Assembly: GCA_017849575.1 (NCBI GenBank)
Contig: JAFIGV010000014.1
Coordinates: forward strand, 62,001 to 126,000
Direction: 5' to 3'
Source: Flavipsychrobacter sp.
GTDB lineage: Bacteria; Bacteroidota; Bacteroidia; Chitinophagales; Chitinophagaceae
Length of the DNA stretch: 64,000 nt
Below the pieces are notes generated by a model, which saw nothing but the letters and a program-made list of their open reading frames with translations, searched no databases and was not told where the DNA came from. Below are positions 43,667-53,308 of this stretch, one piece after another (within the stretch, counting starts at the first letter, position 1; each line of letters begins with the position of its first letter). The translations under genes were made by a program, and so were the position numbers.

Positions 43667-46153
43667 ATGCAATCTTTTGATTTTAAGAAACTGCTGCCAC
43701 ACCTTTATGTGGTACTGGGTTTTTTACTGCTGTCCGTCATCTTCTGTTTTCCGGCTTTTCAGGGAAAGGTACTCACCGCAGGCGATAACATTAGCTGGCA
43801 GGCTATGTACCACCAGGTGGAGGCCTATCACGACTCTACAGGTGTCAATCCTTTGTGGACGAATGCAATGTTTGGGGGAATGCCTACTTTTACCATCGGT
43901 ATCCCGGAGTCAAATAATTACATCGGCTGGATACAGGTTTTCGTCACCAAGGTGCTGGCAAAGCCGGTTTATTTCTTTTTCCTGGCCATGGTGTGCTTCT
44001 ATGCGCTGATGACTGTGATGCGGGTCAACAGGTGGATCGGTGCCATCGGAGCTTTAGCCTATGCCTTCATTTATAATCCGGTGCTCATCGGCGCCGGTCA
44101 CGAAACCAAGGTGCTCGCTATTGCTTATCTCCCTGCTGTGTTGGCAGGACTTATACTTATCTATCGCGGCAAGTGGGTAGGGGGAGCCGCTTTGCAAGGG
44201 GTTGCTTTGTCGCTGATGGTGGGCACCAATCACTTTCAGGTGATGTATTATGCTGCATTTATGATTGCCTTTTATGTGCTCGGCAAACTGATCATCACAC
44301 TAAAGCGAAAAGAAAAAGTTGGAAAATTTTTCGCCTCTTCTGCTATTGCCGCTCTTACGGCAGCCTTAGCGGTAGGCCCGTCCATGAGCTATATACTGGC
44401 TACCAAAGAATATGCTAAAGTAACCATGCGCGGCGGGGAGAGCGAGCTGACGATCAACCACGACCCGAATAAAAAAGCAGGCGGACTTGATAAAGATTAC
44501 GCCTTTCAGTGGAGCAGTGGTGTAGGGGAATCCCTGTCGCTGATGATCCCTTACTTCTTTGGTGGCTCTTCCGGAGAGCCTGCAGAAAAAGCACCGGAGA
44601 CGGAAAGTGCTACGGGGGGGCAGTATCCTCAGCTCCCGCTGTACTGGGGCGATCAAAATCTGGGAGTTGCAGGTCCACAGTATTTCGGGGCGGTGATCTG
44701 CTTCCTGTTCGTGCTGGGCATCTTTGTTGTGCGCAGTCCGCATAAATGGTGGATCGTAGCGATGTGCGCACTGGCTATTATGATGTCCTGGGGCGATCAT
44801 TTTAAAGTGCTGAACTACTTCCTGTTCGACCATTTGCCGATGTACAATAAGTTTCGCGTACCGACCATCATTCTGTCCATTCCACAGTTGCTTTTCCCGC
44901 TGTTGGGTATGTGGGGGCTTAGTGAAATCATTAGCGGCAGAGTAGGGGGCGCAGAGCTCTGGAAAAAACTGAAGTATGCTGCGGGAATTACCGCGGGTCT
45001 TTGCCTGTTAGTAGGTTTGGCAGGTGGCATGTTCTTTAGTTATTCCAATCCCGTGATTGATGAACGTCTGCCGCAGTCTCTGGTCAACACACTTAAGAGC
45101 GACAGATCAAGCCTTGCAACCAAAAGCGCGCTAACCAGTGCTGTTTATATCTTACTCGCGGCAACGCTGATTTGGGCTTATTACAAAGACAAGCTGAAGG
45201 CGAATATGGTCATAGCTGGCATAGGCTTCCTCGTAGCGATAGACCTTATGTCTGTAGCCTCCAACTACCTTAATGAAGACAACTATCAGGATGCCATTGA
45301 TGCGCAAAATGTGTTTCAGCCCCGCCCGGTTGATCAACAAATTCTCAGCGATCCCGATCCTTATTTCCGTGTACTGGATCTCTCAAAGAACGTTTATAAT
45401 GATGCAACTCAGGCCTACTTCTATAAGTGTATCGGCGGATATTCCCCTGCCAAAATGGAGATTTATCAGGATTTGATAGATATGCAGCTCGGTGGAGTGC
45501 ATACACAAGGTAAATTCAACGGTCAGGTGCTGAATATGCTGAATACGAAATACATCATATTCCAGCCCGGACAGCAGCAACAGGCCGTCTATCAGCCCAA
45601 CCCCGATGCTATGGGCAATGCATGGTTTGTGAACAATGTACGTTGGGCCAGGACCGCAGATGAAGAAATGCAGATGATGAATGCTCCGGCGTTAGGAGAT
45701 ACTGCAACCGTAGCGGGGAGTTTCCAGCCCAGGGAAAGCGCTATTCTACGCACCACCTGGGAGGGTGCGTTGGCTGGCTATGCTGTAGGTAAAGACAGCT
45801 CGGCGACTATACGTTTGACAAAATACGGTCTCAATGATCTGAGCTACGAATCAAACAACAGCGTAAGTGGTATCGGCGTATTTTCTGAGATCTATTACCC
45901 TTATGGTTGGGAAGCGTTTATAGATGGTAAGCCGACAGAGATTTTGAGAGCGAACTATGTATTGCGCGCCCTGAAGATTCCTGCCGGAAAGCACAATATA
46001 GAGTTTCACTTCCGGCCACAAAGCATTGCCACCGGCAACACTATCGCAAAGTTCTCCAGCATCCTGCTTTTCGGACTCTTGCTGGCCGGGCTTTATTTCG
46101 CCTTTAAAGGAAAACAACAAACTACAGGTGACGAACCGCCGGTGGAAATGTAA
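43667..46153 (+). CDS. YfhO-like multi-pass membrane protein
   Basis: An 828-residue membrane protein with about twelve helices and a C-terminal periplasmic beta domain (about 700-790) ending in another helix. GDNISWQAMYHQ and NAMFGGMPTFTIGIP near the N-terminus, and the later YGWEAFIDGKPTEILRANY, match YfhO-family proteins, GT-C-like enzymes linked to glycosylation of teichoic acid or lipids. It is followed 19 bases later by a flippase-type gene, which fits envelope glycan assembly. ATG at 43667 is chosen over a TTG inside the -7 box. Confidence 0.85.
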   Translation: MQSFDFKKLLPHLYVVLGFLLLSVIFCFPAFQGKVLTAGDNISWQAMYHQVEAYHDSTGVNPLWTNAMFGGMPTFTIGIPESNNYIGWIQVFVTKVLAKPVYFFFLAMVCFYALMTVMRVNRWIGAIGALAYAFIYNPVLIGAGHETKVLAIAYLPAVLAGLILIYRGKWVGGAALQGVALSLMVGTNHFQVMYYAAFMIAFYVLGKLIITLKRKEKVGKFFASSAIAALTAALAVGPSMSYILATKEYAKVTMRGGESELTINHDPNKKAGGLDKDYAFQWSSGVGESLSLMIPYFFGGSSGEPAEKAPETESATGGQYPQLPLYWGDQNLGVAGPQYFGAVICFLFVLGIFVVRSPHKWWIVAMCALAIMMSWGDHFKVLNYFLFDHLPMYNKFRVPTIILSIPQLLFPLLGMWGLSEIISGRVGGAELWKKLKYAAGITAGLCLLVGLAGGMFFSYSNPVIDERLPQSLVNTLKSDRSSLATKSALTSAVYILLAATLIWAYYKDKLKANMVIAGIGFLVAIDLMSVASNYLNEDNYQDAIDAQNVFQPRPVDQQILSDPDPYFRVLDLSKNVYNDATQAYFYKCIGGYSPAKMEIYQDLIDMQLGGVHTQGKFNGQVLNMLNTKYIIFQPGQQQQAVYQPNPDAMGNAWFVNNVRWARTADEEMQMMNAPALGDTATVAGSFQPRESAILRTTWEGALAGYAVGKDSSATIRLTKYGLNDLSYESNNSVSGIGVFSEIYYPYGWEAFIDGKPTEILRANYVLRALKIPAGKHNIEFHFRPQSIATGNTIAKFSSILLFGLLLAGLYFAFKGKQQTTGDEPPVEM

Positions 46154-46172
46154 ATCATCGTAAAGGAAATTG

Positions 46173-47591
46173 GTGCAGGGAACGCTATATAAGTCGGTAG
46201 CCAAAAACGCTGCTTACATATTCTTCATCAAGTTGTTTCCTGCCCTTGCTGCGGTGGTGATTCTTGTGCTCTATTCCCGCTATCTGCCGCCGGAAGCCTA
46301 TGGTCAATACCAACGGTTTTGGGTGGGTGTGTTGTTATTTGGCACTTTTGCATATGCCGGCCTGCCGGCAGTCATCATTACTTATACCCCCTCGGTGCTT
46401 CATGCCGCTATAAGACGCCTTAAAAAGCCGCTCATTTTTCTTCTGCCGCTTTGGATCGTTCTTTGGTCCCTTTTGTTTATCGGGTCGCAGCATCCTGCAG
46501 GAGTACAGCCCTGGGTAAGCGGCGCCCTGGTGGCCACGTATGCCATCTATATGATTGGCGAAGCTCTTTTAATGACCACAAGACGCATGAACGGTTTGCT
46601 TGCCGTAAATATACTCTATGGTGCATGGTTCATTGGGGTTCATTTCCATTATCTCCGCCGGTTCGATCTCGGAGCGCTGCTCTTCTGGATTGGCGTCGGT
46701 AGTGTGCTCAGGGTGTTGATCGTTATCATTTTGATCAATACACGCTTTCGTGCCTTGCCTTCAGATGTAATTGACGATGAACATTTCGGGAGGGCAAAAA
46801 GACTATGGTGGCATCTGGGGGTCTATGATCTTTTACAAACCTTATTTCGATACCTCGACAAATTTATTCTCGGGGCACTGCTGAGCGCAAAGATGTTTGC
46901 CGTTTATTTCAATGGATCACAACCTGCCGAAGTACCTTTTCTTCCTTACCTCATTGGCGCAGTGTCCGGCTCGGTAATGATACAAGCCGCTGCAGAAAAG
47001 CAATCCGATCAGGCCTTCCGGATGTTGAACAGTACGTCAAAGCTCCTGGCTGGCATCGTTTTTCCTTTGTTCTTTCTTTTGTTTTTTTACCGGAGCGAAA
47101 TCTTTGATATTCTGCTAACCGCAAAATATGCTTCGTCGGTAAACGTGTTTGCCATAGCCTTATTAGTGTTGCCTTTACGCGCTTATAATTACACCACCCA
47201 ACTACAATTGTTGCACCGGGGCGATCTCATCATCAAAGGAGCGCTGATAGATCTTGTGCTTGCACTTGCATTTATGTATCCGCTTTATCAGGTTTTGGGT
47301 GTTGCCGGGGTGGCATTTTCTTTTGTTGCCAGCACCTATCTTCAGGTGGGCTATTACGTTTGGCATACCACCAGGCTTCTCCAATTGCCGGTAGCCCGTC
47401 TGCTGCCTTTATGGAGTTGGCTCCAGGTATTTTTAATCACCGGTGTAACCATGTTTCTGACCCATCAGCTTTCGCAAAAGCTACTTTCGCCAGTTGCCGG
47501 TGTTGCTACCGGTTGCCTGGCGGCAGCGTTATTGATCCTGATATTTGCTTTGCGAAAACTCCGGCGTCGCAGGTTTACTTCTTTAGAGTGA
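46173..47591 (+). CDS. polysaccharide flippase-type (MATE/MOP superfamily) protein
   Basis: A 472-residue protein with about twelve to fourteen transmembrane helices. SRYLPPEAYGQYQRFW and the DLLQTLFRYLDKFILGAL segment are typical of Wzx-like lipid-linked sugar exporters. The start is GTG at 46173, with AAGGA seven bases upstream, or TTG one codon earlier. It follows the YfhO-like gene closely and its 3' end overlaps the convergent methyltransferase gene by 17 bases. Confidence 0.82.
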   Translation: MQGTLYKSVAKNAAYIFFIKLFPALAAVVILVLYSRYLPPEAYGQYQRFWVGVLLFGTFAYAGLPAVIITYTPSVLHAAIRRLKKPLIFLLPLWIVLWSLLFIGSQHPAGVQPWVSGALVATYAIYMIGEALLMTTRRMNGLLAVNILYGAWFIGVHFHYLRRFDLGALLFWIGVGSVLRVLIVIILINTRFRALPSDVIDDEHFGRAKRLWWHLGVYDLLQTLFRYLDKFILGALLSAKMFAVYFNGSQPAEVPFLPYLIGAVSGSVMIQAAAEKQSDQAFRMLNSTSKLLAGIVFPLFFLLFFYRSEIFDILLTAKYASSVNVFAIALLVLPLRAYNYTTQLQLLHRGDLIIKGALIDLVLALAFMYPLYQVLGVAGVAFSFVASTYLQVGYYVWHTTRLLQLPVARLLPLWSWLQVFLITGVTMFLTHQLSQKLLSPVAGVATGCLAAALLILIFALRKLRRRRFTSLE

Positions 47592-48492
47592 CCATAAGCC
47601 TGTAAGCTTTTTTGCCTGTGAGGATATTGACGAAATTGTCCAGCGCATTAAAAAGCGAAAGCGGAAGAAAGCGCAGCAGATATTGCAAATGAGTTTTCAC
47701 CAGCACTTTGTTATTGAAGACTTTCATGCCTACCTCTCGTGCTTTACCCGGAAGAATTCGTTGCATTTTATCTTCTGTAAACGAATGCAAATGGGCATTG
47801 TGAGGTGTGAGCTGATTGCAATGAATGCAAAGTGATGTACGGATAAATTCGTTGTAAGGCGTGGTAACGATGAGCTTGCCACCGGGTTTCAGCACGGTAA
47901 ACAGCGCGGAAAGAAAGCTCTTTGGGTCGGGTACATGTTCAATGATCTCAGAGGCAACAATGCAATCTATAGCGCCAGGCCGGAACGGAAGTTCAAAAAC
48001 ATCGGCAACCAAAGCGCTGTGTGAACCGCCGCTGACTTGCTTTAAGGCCCGTATCGGATTGACATCCGAAATGTCCATACTGATCAGCTTGCGCTCCTGC
48101 GGTACCAATGTTTTGGCGAGCCATGCGCCACCGCATCCTACATCCAATATCCACTCAGCATCATCAGGTATCTCTGCCAGAATATTTTCCCTCAGTCGGT
48201 GTATTTCTTCCCGTTCTATCTTGTTTTCCGATTCTTCAGTATAATCATAGGCTACTGCATCATTCTGATAATGTTCTTTGTACCGAAAGGTGGTACCGGC
48301 CCGCTCGTGCAGGGCAGAAGTGTTGAGATTACTATGGAGGGTGCTGGTGAGCAAAATGGGTACACCATCTTTTATCTCAAACCGATCACTGGTAGTGGTG
48401 TCAGTCATTACATGCTGAACTGCGTCAAAAAACAGGGGCGTCTTGTATATCGGGTGAACGAGTAATTCCAGAAAAGCTGCAGACATTGGCAT
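47575..48492 (-). CDS. class I SAM-dependent methyltransferase with Trm112-like N-terminus
   Basis: A 305-residue protein. Residues 1-50 resemble a Trm112-type segment (FLELLVHPIYKTPL, RFEIKDGVPILL) lacking its cysteines. The Rossmann part carries motif I ILDVGCGGAWLAKTL, motif II LISMDIS and VLKPGGKLIVTTPY. Substrate unknown; a lipid, quinone or glycan intermediate is possible. It is convergent with the flippase gene. Confidence 0.85.
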   Translation of the reverse strand: MPMSAAFLELLVHPIYKTPLFFDAVQHVMTDTTTSDRFEIKDGVPILLTSTLHSNLNTSALHERAGTTFRYKEHYQNDAVAYDYTEESENKIEREEIHRLRENILAEIPDDAEWILDVGCGGAWLAKTLVPQERKLISMDISDVNPIRALKQVSGGSHSALVADVFELPFRPGAIDCIVASEIIEHVPDPKSFLSALFTVLKPGGKLIVTTPYNEFIRTSLCIHCNQLTPHNAHLHSFTEDKMQRILPGKAREVGMKVFNNKVLVKTHLQYLLRFLPLSLFNALDNFVNILTGKKAYRLMVTLKK

Positions 48493-48595
48493 GGCCGCAA
48501 AGATAAGTCTGATCGCAGCTAATAAAGGGCGTATTTCATATTTCTATGCAACGAACTAAGCTGAACCTGTAGCTTTAAGAAAAATTTCCGGTCCA

Positions 48596-49570
48596 TTGAA
48601 AAAGCAAAGAGCATTGCTAAAAAATATTGAAAATACCGGCTTCACTGCATTGAGCAGCGCTGAAGGCAAACGAATTGCTAACAAAGACGGCACGCTCAAT
48701 ATCCTTAAGACCGGTCTTCCTTTTTGGGAGCGGCTCAGTCTGTATCATAGTCTGCTCCGTATGCCGCGATGGAAGTTTTTACTCAGCATCATTTTGTTTT
48801 ATGGTACGCTGAATATTCTGTTTGCCCTGGCGTATGTATGTATAGGCGTTGAGCATCTCAACGGTATTGACGGAGACAATCTGCCCGGATTTTTACAAGC
48901 CTTTTTCTTTAGTTCACAGACCTTAACGACGGTAGGGTATGGGCATATCAGTCCTGATGGTTTACTAACCAATATGGTTGCATCCATCGAGTCCTTTACG
49001 GGTATTTTGTCCTTTGCCATGGTCACCGGTATGCTTTACGGCCGCTTTACCCGCCCTAAGGCCTATCTTATTTTTAGCGACAATGCACTGGTGGCACCCC
49101 ACAAGGGAGGCACGGCCCTCATGTTACGTACGGCTAGTTACAAAAACAATCATCTCACGGATGTTGAAGCACAGCTCACTGCAGCCTTTCATATAGAAGA
49201 GGAAGGCAACACACTCACACGTTTTTATCCGCTGAAGCTTGAGATTTCACGGGTCAATTCCCTGGCGCTAAGCTGGACCTTAGTGCATTTTATTGATGAA
49301 GAAAGCCCGCTTTATCAAATGGGCGCAGCAGACATACAACAGACTAATCTCGAGATTCTCGTATTCGTAAAAGGCTTCGACGATCATTTTTCGAACATCG
49401 TACAACAACGCACCTCCTACACGGCGGGGGATATTGTTTATGGCGCAAAGTTCAGACCCATGTTTCGCAAGTCTGATGACGGATCCGGCACATTGCTGGA
49501 GCTGGACAAGATCAACTGGCACGAAGCAGTGGGCCTAACGGAGCCTTCAACTTCTGCTATTAATGCTTAG
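48596..49570 (+). CDS. inward-rectifier K+ channel, KirBac type
   Basis: A 324-residue channel. An N-terminal slide-helix region (about 42-58), transmembrane helix 1 (about 60-85), pore helix, selectivity filter T112-V-G-Y-G116, helix 2 (about 127-148) and a C-terminal cytoplasmic immunoglobulin-like Kir domain (about 155-315, with SRVNSLALSWTLVHFIDE). It conducts K+ across the inner membrane. The frame has no early ATG; TTG at 48596 is the only sensible start, with GGAAATTT... no strong ribosome site. Confidence 0.86.
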   Translation: MKKQRALLKNIENTGFTALSSAEGKRIANKDGTLNILKTGLPFWERLSLYHSLLRMPRWKFLLSIILFYGTLNILFALAYVCIGVEHLNGIDGDNLPGFLQAFFFSSQTLTTVGYGHISPDGLLTNMVASIESFTGILSFAMVTGMLYGRFTRPKAYLIFSDNALVAPHKGGTALMLRTASYKNNHLTDVEAQLTAAFHIEEEGNTLTRFYPLKLEISRVNSLALSWTLVHFIDEESPLYQMGAADIQQTNLEILVFVKGFDDHFSNIVQQRTSYTAGDIVYGAKFRPMFRKSDDGSGTLLELDKINWHEAVGLTEPSTSAINA

Positions 49571-49579
49571 TTTTGAATC

Positions 49580-50815
49580 ATGCTTTCTACTTCTGCATTG
49601 AGCCCGCTTACACAGCAATTCTTAGAGAAAGAGGAGCGCTATGGCGCACACAATTATCATCCGCTTCCGGTGGTGTTGAACCGGGGTAAGGGTGTGTTTG
49701 TCTGGGATGTTGACGGTAAACGTTATTACGATTTTCTGTCGGCCTATTCGGCGGTCAATCAGGGTCACTGCCATCCCGTTATCACGGAGGCGCTGATCGA
49801 ACAGGCGCAAAAGCTTACCCTTACCTCAAGAGCTTTTCATTCTGATCTGCTTGGAGAATTTGCTGCCTTTATCACGGCTTTTTTTGGTTATGATAAAGTA
49901 TTGCCCATGAACAGTGGAGTAGAGGCAGTAGAAACCGCACTAAAGTTAGCCCGGAAATGGGCGTATGAGGTGAAAGGCATTACCGAAAACAAAGCAAAAA
50001 TTCTGGTTTGTTCCGAAAACTTCCATGGCCGTACGTTAAACGTCATTTCCTTTTCTACCGACCCTTCCTCCAGGGCAAATTTCGGTCCGTATATGCCGGG
50101 CTACGAAGTCGTAGAATATAATAACATCAATTCTCTGCAGCAGGCCCTTCAGGACGACAATGTGGCCGCTCTGCTTATCGAGCCCATCCAGGGGGAAGCA
50201 GGCGTGGTAGTACCGGATGAGGGCTACCTCAGCAAGGCTTCAGCGCTCTGTCGTGAGGCGCAGGTATTGTTTATCGCTGATGAAATACAGACAGGATTGG
50301 CGCGTACGGGTAAGATGCTGGCCTGCGATGATGAAGATGTTCGTCCGGATATACTCATTTTGGGAAAAGCGCTTTCCGGCGGCACTCTGCCGGTATCCGC
50401 TGTGCTCGCCGATGATGAAATCATGCTGACCATCAAGCCGGGAGAACATGGCTCAACCTATGGGGGCAATCCGCTGGCCTGCAAGGTGGCAATCGCTGCG
50501 CTTAATGTCTTGCGCGACGAAAAACTTGCCGACAACGCCGCTACCCAGGGCCGTTACCTGCGGGAGCAACTTGTGGACCTGCAACACCCAAACATTTCGG
50601 AAGTAAGAGGCAAAGGGCTGCTCAACGCCATTGTCATTGGGCATCCTAATAAAGATGCCGCCTGGGACCTCTGTCTGGAGCTTAAAGAAAACGGGCTGCT
50701 CGCCAAACCCACCCATGGCGACAAGATCCGCTTTGCGCCCCCGTTGGTGATCACGCGCAGCCAGGTTGATGAATGTGTGGATATTATTCGTAGAAGCCTG
50801 CAATCTTTGTCCTGA
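49580..50815 (+). CDS. rocD: ornithine--oxo-acid transaminase
   Basis: A 411-residue class III PLP aminotransferase converting ornithine and 2-oxoglutarate to glutamate semialdehyde and glutamate. The [15 protein letters not shown] start is diagnostic of RocD; the PLP lysine is Lys263 in LGKALSGG, with DEIQTG ahead of it. The ATG is nine bases after the Kir gene stop, and its stop codon overlaps the next ATG by one base. Confidence 0.95.
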   Translation: MLSTSALSPLTQQFLEKEERYGAHNYHPLPVVLNRGKGVFVWDVDGKRYYDFLSAYSAVNQGHCHPVITEALIEQAQKLTLTSRAFHSDLLGEFAAFITAFFGYDKVLPMNSGVEAVETALKLARKWAYEVKGITENKAKILVCSENFHGRTLNVISFSTDPSSRANFGPYMPGYEVVEYNNINSLQQALQDDNVAALLIEPIQGEAGVVVPDEGYLSKASALCREAQVLFIADEIQTGLARTGKMLACDDEDVRPDILILGKALSGGTLPVSAVLADDEIMLTIKPGEHGSTYGGNPLACKVAIAALNVLRDEKLADNAATQGRYLREQLVDLQHPNISEVRGKGLLNAIVIGHPNKDAAWDLCLELKENGLLAKPTHGDKIRFAPPLVITRSQVDECVDIIRRSLQSLS

Positions 50816-51504
50816 TGCATCACCACAAGGAAGAGCACTTCAGAAGTTCTGACCTCATTACCGATATAGTCATAGGCATGTCCGACGGACTTACTGTTCC
50901 GTTTGCACTGGCCGCTGGCTTGAGTGGTGCTGTGGATAGCACTTCCATTATTGTCACCGCCGGACTAGCAGAAGTAGCTGCCGGGTCGATTGCTATGGGA
51001 CTGGGCGGTTATCTCGCCGGTAAAACGGAAATTGACCATTATAATTCAGAACTGAAAAGGGAGCATGACGAAGTGGAGCGTGTACCCGAAATAGAGAAAC
51101 AGGAAGTGCGGGAGGTTTTTGCAGAAATGGGATTAAGCACAGAAACCCAATATGCCATAGCCGAAGAAATGGCCAGAGATAAAGAAAAATGGGTGGCTTT
51201 CATGATGAAATATGAGCTGGGCCTGGATGAGCCTAATCCCCGGCGAGCCAGAAACAGCGCATTCAATATTGGCATTTCCTATATCCTTGGAGGTCTTGTG
51301 CCCCTGTCGCCTTATTTTTTCAGCGATGATCCCGCAGAGGGTTTACGATGGTCGGTGGTGATAACGGTCGTCTGTTTGTATATATTCGGATATTTTAAGG
51401 CGAGTGTCACCGGTCAAAATCCGTGGAAAGGCGCTCTACGGGTCACGCTCATCGGGTCGGCGGCTGCGGCTGTGGCTTACCTTATAGCCGGTCTTTTCAG
51501 TTAG
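50815..51504 (+). CDS. VIT1/CCC1-family iron/manganese transporter
   Basis: A 229-residue membrane protein. SDLITDIVIGMSDGLTVPFALAAGL is the conserved first helix with the metal-binding Asp and Met; EVAAGSIAMGLGGYLAGKTE is helix 2. A cytoplasmic helical hairpin (about 70-140) rich in Glu follows, as in ferritin-like metal-binding segments, then three helices. It starts on the overlapping ATGA of rocD, so the two are translationally coupled. Confidence 0.88.
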   Translation: MHHHKEEHFRSSDLITDIVIGMSDGLTVPFALAAGLSGAVDSTSIIVTAGLAEVAAGSIAMGLGGYLAGKTEIDHYNSELKREHDEVERVPEIEKQEVREVFAEMGLSTETQYAIAEEMARDKEKWVAFMMKYELGLDEPNPRRARNSAFNIGISYILGGLVPLSPYFFSDDPAEGLRWSVVITVVCLYIFGYFKASVTGQNPWKGALRVTLIGSAAAAVAYLIAGLFS

Positions 51505-51505
51505 C

Positions 51506-52270
51506 CTACATCAGGTCCAATTTCTCCAGACTGCCGGATGGATATTCTATTTTTTCGAGGTACAGCCCAAACCCCGGCACGCTGAAATCTGCCCGGGTGC
51601 AATCATTGGCGTCGAAAATCTCTTCAAAGGCAGGAAGAGAAAGTTTGCCCCGGCCCACCTGAAGTTGTGTGCCCACCAGGCCGCGTACCATGCCTCTCAA
51701 AAATCTGTTGGCTACTACTACAAAATGCAGTTGATCCTCCACCTGTTCCCACCGAGCGGCGCTCACCTGGCAAGTAAAAGTTTTCGATTGAGTCTTCCGC
51801 TTCGAAAAGCTTTCGAAATGCGTTCTTTTCAGAATGATTTCGGCTGACTGTTGGAGCAATTCCCGTTCAATTTTAAAAGGAAAGTATAAGGCACGCTGGT
51901 GATAAAATGGATTTTTCCGGCTGTATATCCGATATCGGTAGGCTCGGCTCATGGCGTCGAATCGCGCATTAATGGGTTCACCTACACAGCGGTAGATATG
52001 GGTAACGGTAACTGAAGGGGGGAGAATGGAATTTAATTTGTAATGAAGATGATTATTCAAAACAGGTTCATAATCAAAATGATAATAGTTGCAAAGTGCA
52101 TGGACGCCTTCGTCTGTCCGGCTGGCGCCAAAAGTCTCGATGGGTTCACGCAACAAGGTGCTCAACGCCTGGTTGAGGGAAAGCTGTACGGTAGGCAGGT
52201 TGCCCTGAAGCTGGGAGCCATGAAAAGCCGTACCCTGATACATGACTTCTAAAAAATACCTTTGCTTCAT
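51506..52270 (-). CDS. truA: tRNA pseudouridine(38-40) synthase
   Basis: A 254-residue TruA. The catalytic Asp53 lies in GASRTDEGVHA; FHGSQLQG near the N-terminus and RFLRGMVRGLVGTQLQVG near the C-terminus are conserved. It modifies anticodon-arm uridines of tRNA. It is convergent with the VIT1-type gene, one base apart. Confidence 0.95.
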   Translation of the reverse strand: MKQRYFLEVMYQGTAFHGSQLQGNLPTVQLSLNQALSTLLREPIETFGASRTDEGVHALCNYYHFDYEPVLNNHLHYKLNSILPPSVTVTHIYRCVGEPINARFDAMSRAYRYRIYSRKNPFYHQRALYFPFKIERELLQQSAEIILKRTHFESFSKRKTQSKTFTCQVSAARWEQVEDQLHFVVVANRFLRGMVRGLVGTQLQVGRGKLSLPAFEEIFDANDCTRADFSVPGFGLYLEKIEYPSGSLEKLDLM

Positions 52271-52277
52271 GTTGCCG

Positions 52278-52285
52278 CAAAGCTA
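52278..52285 (-). promoter_or_regulatory. Bacteroidota -7 box for truA
   Basis: Minus-strand TAGCTTTG, eight bases upstream of the truA ATG; no clear -33. Confidence 0.45.
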
Positions 52286-52358
52286 TCATCATTTGTCGAA
52301 CCTGCGACTATGCGTGGATTGATATCGGCAGATCGATTCGGATTGGCTATGGAGATGA

Positions 52359-52399
52359 CCGTGCGGTGGAGAGTGCTATAATCTTGCATTGTGTTGCCG
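52359..52399 (+). repeat. degenerate dif-like site, left direct copy
   Basis: CCGTGCGGTGG, one base, then GAGTGCTATAA repeat the right-hand copy at 53789-53811 with 21 of 23 bases identical. The following 7-base centre and TTGTGTTGCCG arm are a decayed XerD-like half. Same orientation as the right copy, about 1.43 kb away. The rest of 52286-52569 holds only open frames without a start and no recognised gene. Confidence 0.6.
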
Positions 52400-52569
52400 A
52401 AGGCTTGAATAGGCGCGAAGCTAAGTTTTGCGCGTGAGTCGCTAAGCTATTTAACGATACGGCAATTAGAGACCTTGTGAGGGGGGCTGTTGACTTCTTG
52501 ATGCAGAAAACAAAAACGGCTGGAAGACGCTTACTTACCGCACGCTCCGCAAGTTTGACCGCCTTTACA

Positions 52570-52701
52570 TCATCGACGTATTTTACAGTTAGTACAAGCA
52601 GTGCAATTCTTTGATCCTTTGCAGCGTTTACCTCCGGTAAATGCGTACCGGCTTAAGCCTAGGATAGAAAGGGCAGACAAAATGAGGAGTTTCTTTCTCA
52701 T
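52570..52701 (-). CDS. 43-aa Cys-rich secreted peptide
   Basis: From MRKKLLILSALSILGLS, an N-terminal signal-like helix, the 43-residue peptide ends in a basic Cys cluster: C-x5-C-x2-C-x2-C (KRCKGSKNCTACTNCK). Such a knuckle could bind metal or be oxidised outside the cytoplasm. Starts at 52701 or, three codons upstream, 52710 are both possible. No family name is assigned. Confidence 0.5.
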   Translation of the reverse strand: MRKKLLILSALSILGLSRYAFTGGKRCKGSKNCTACTNCKIRR

Positions 52702-52741
52702 GCTATCCATCGCGTTAAAATAGTGTTTTTCAATAGCAATA

Positions 52742-53308
52742 TTGCACAGCAAATTTTACACGCTTGTAAAATTGGTACAGTTTTTCATACATTTGAGTGT
52801 GCTTATTAGTCTTGCTACATACAATGAGTTGATATTTCAACAATCTAATAGAGTTGAAAAAAGCACTAAAAAGATTAATTTCTTTTCGAACTTCGATTTG
52901 CATTATTATCTGGTAAAGTTTGCGGTGAATCAAGTTCTAAATCAGAAGGAAGACTTTTTTTCAAGACTTTATCAAATCAAGGGGTTATACGCCTCCATTT
53001 CCGAGAACAAAGATGCTTTACGAGGCACTGATTTAAGCCGAGCAATTACAAGCACAAATAATATCATAGAGAAGATAAGTTATTTACAGTCTGCTATAGA
53101 CAGCATTTTAAAAAGAGGGTACGAGTATCGTACTGACGAATTGGAACTAGTGAAACAAATCTCGGTAGACACTTCCAATATTCTTTATGATTGCGCCAGG
53201 TTGCTTAGAAGGCTTACTACTAAATATGGCATTGACGAACAATCACCAGAAGCTACATTAGCGATTTCAATATCCGGCGACACTTATAGTCGAAAATATG
53301 CCCATTAG
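52742..53308 (+). CDS. AT-rich 188-codon helical protein overlapping a PemK-like toxin (candidate antitoxin/partner)
   Basis: A 188-codon frame with no internal Met at all. Possible starts are TTG at 52742, 52772, 52793 or 52829 or GTG at 52799; the true start is uncertain. The predicted protein is mostly helical with charged, coiled-coil-like stretches (STNNIIEKISYLQSAIDSIL, ELVKQISVDTSNILY) and the C-terminus SISGDTYSRKYAH. It overlaps the toxin-like gene by 11 bases, which suggests translational coupling as in toxin-antitoxin operons. It has no recognised DNA-binding fold, so an antitoxin role is inference from position. Confidence 0.6.
   Translation: MHSKFYTLVKLVQFFIHLSVLISLATYNELIFQQSNRVEKSTKKINFFSNFDLHYYLVKFAVNQVLNQKEDFFSRLYQIKGLYASISENKDALRGTDLSRAITSTNNIIEKISYLQSAIDSILKRGYEYRTDELELVKQISVDTSNILYDCARLLRRLTTKYGIDEQSPEATLAISISGDTYSRKYAH

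Noticed and set aside
52243-52614. Two consecutive open frames separated by TGA on the plus strand
   Set aside because: No start codon in the first, no recognisable motif in either, and lengths are compatible with chance.
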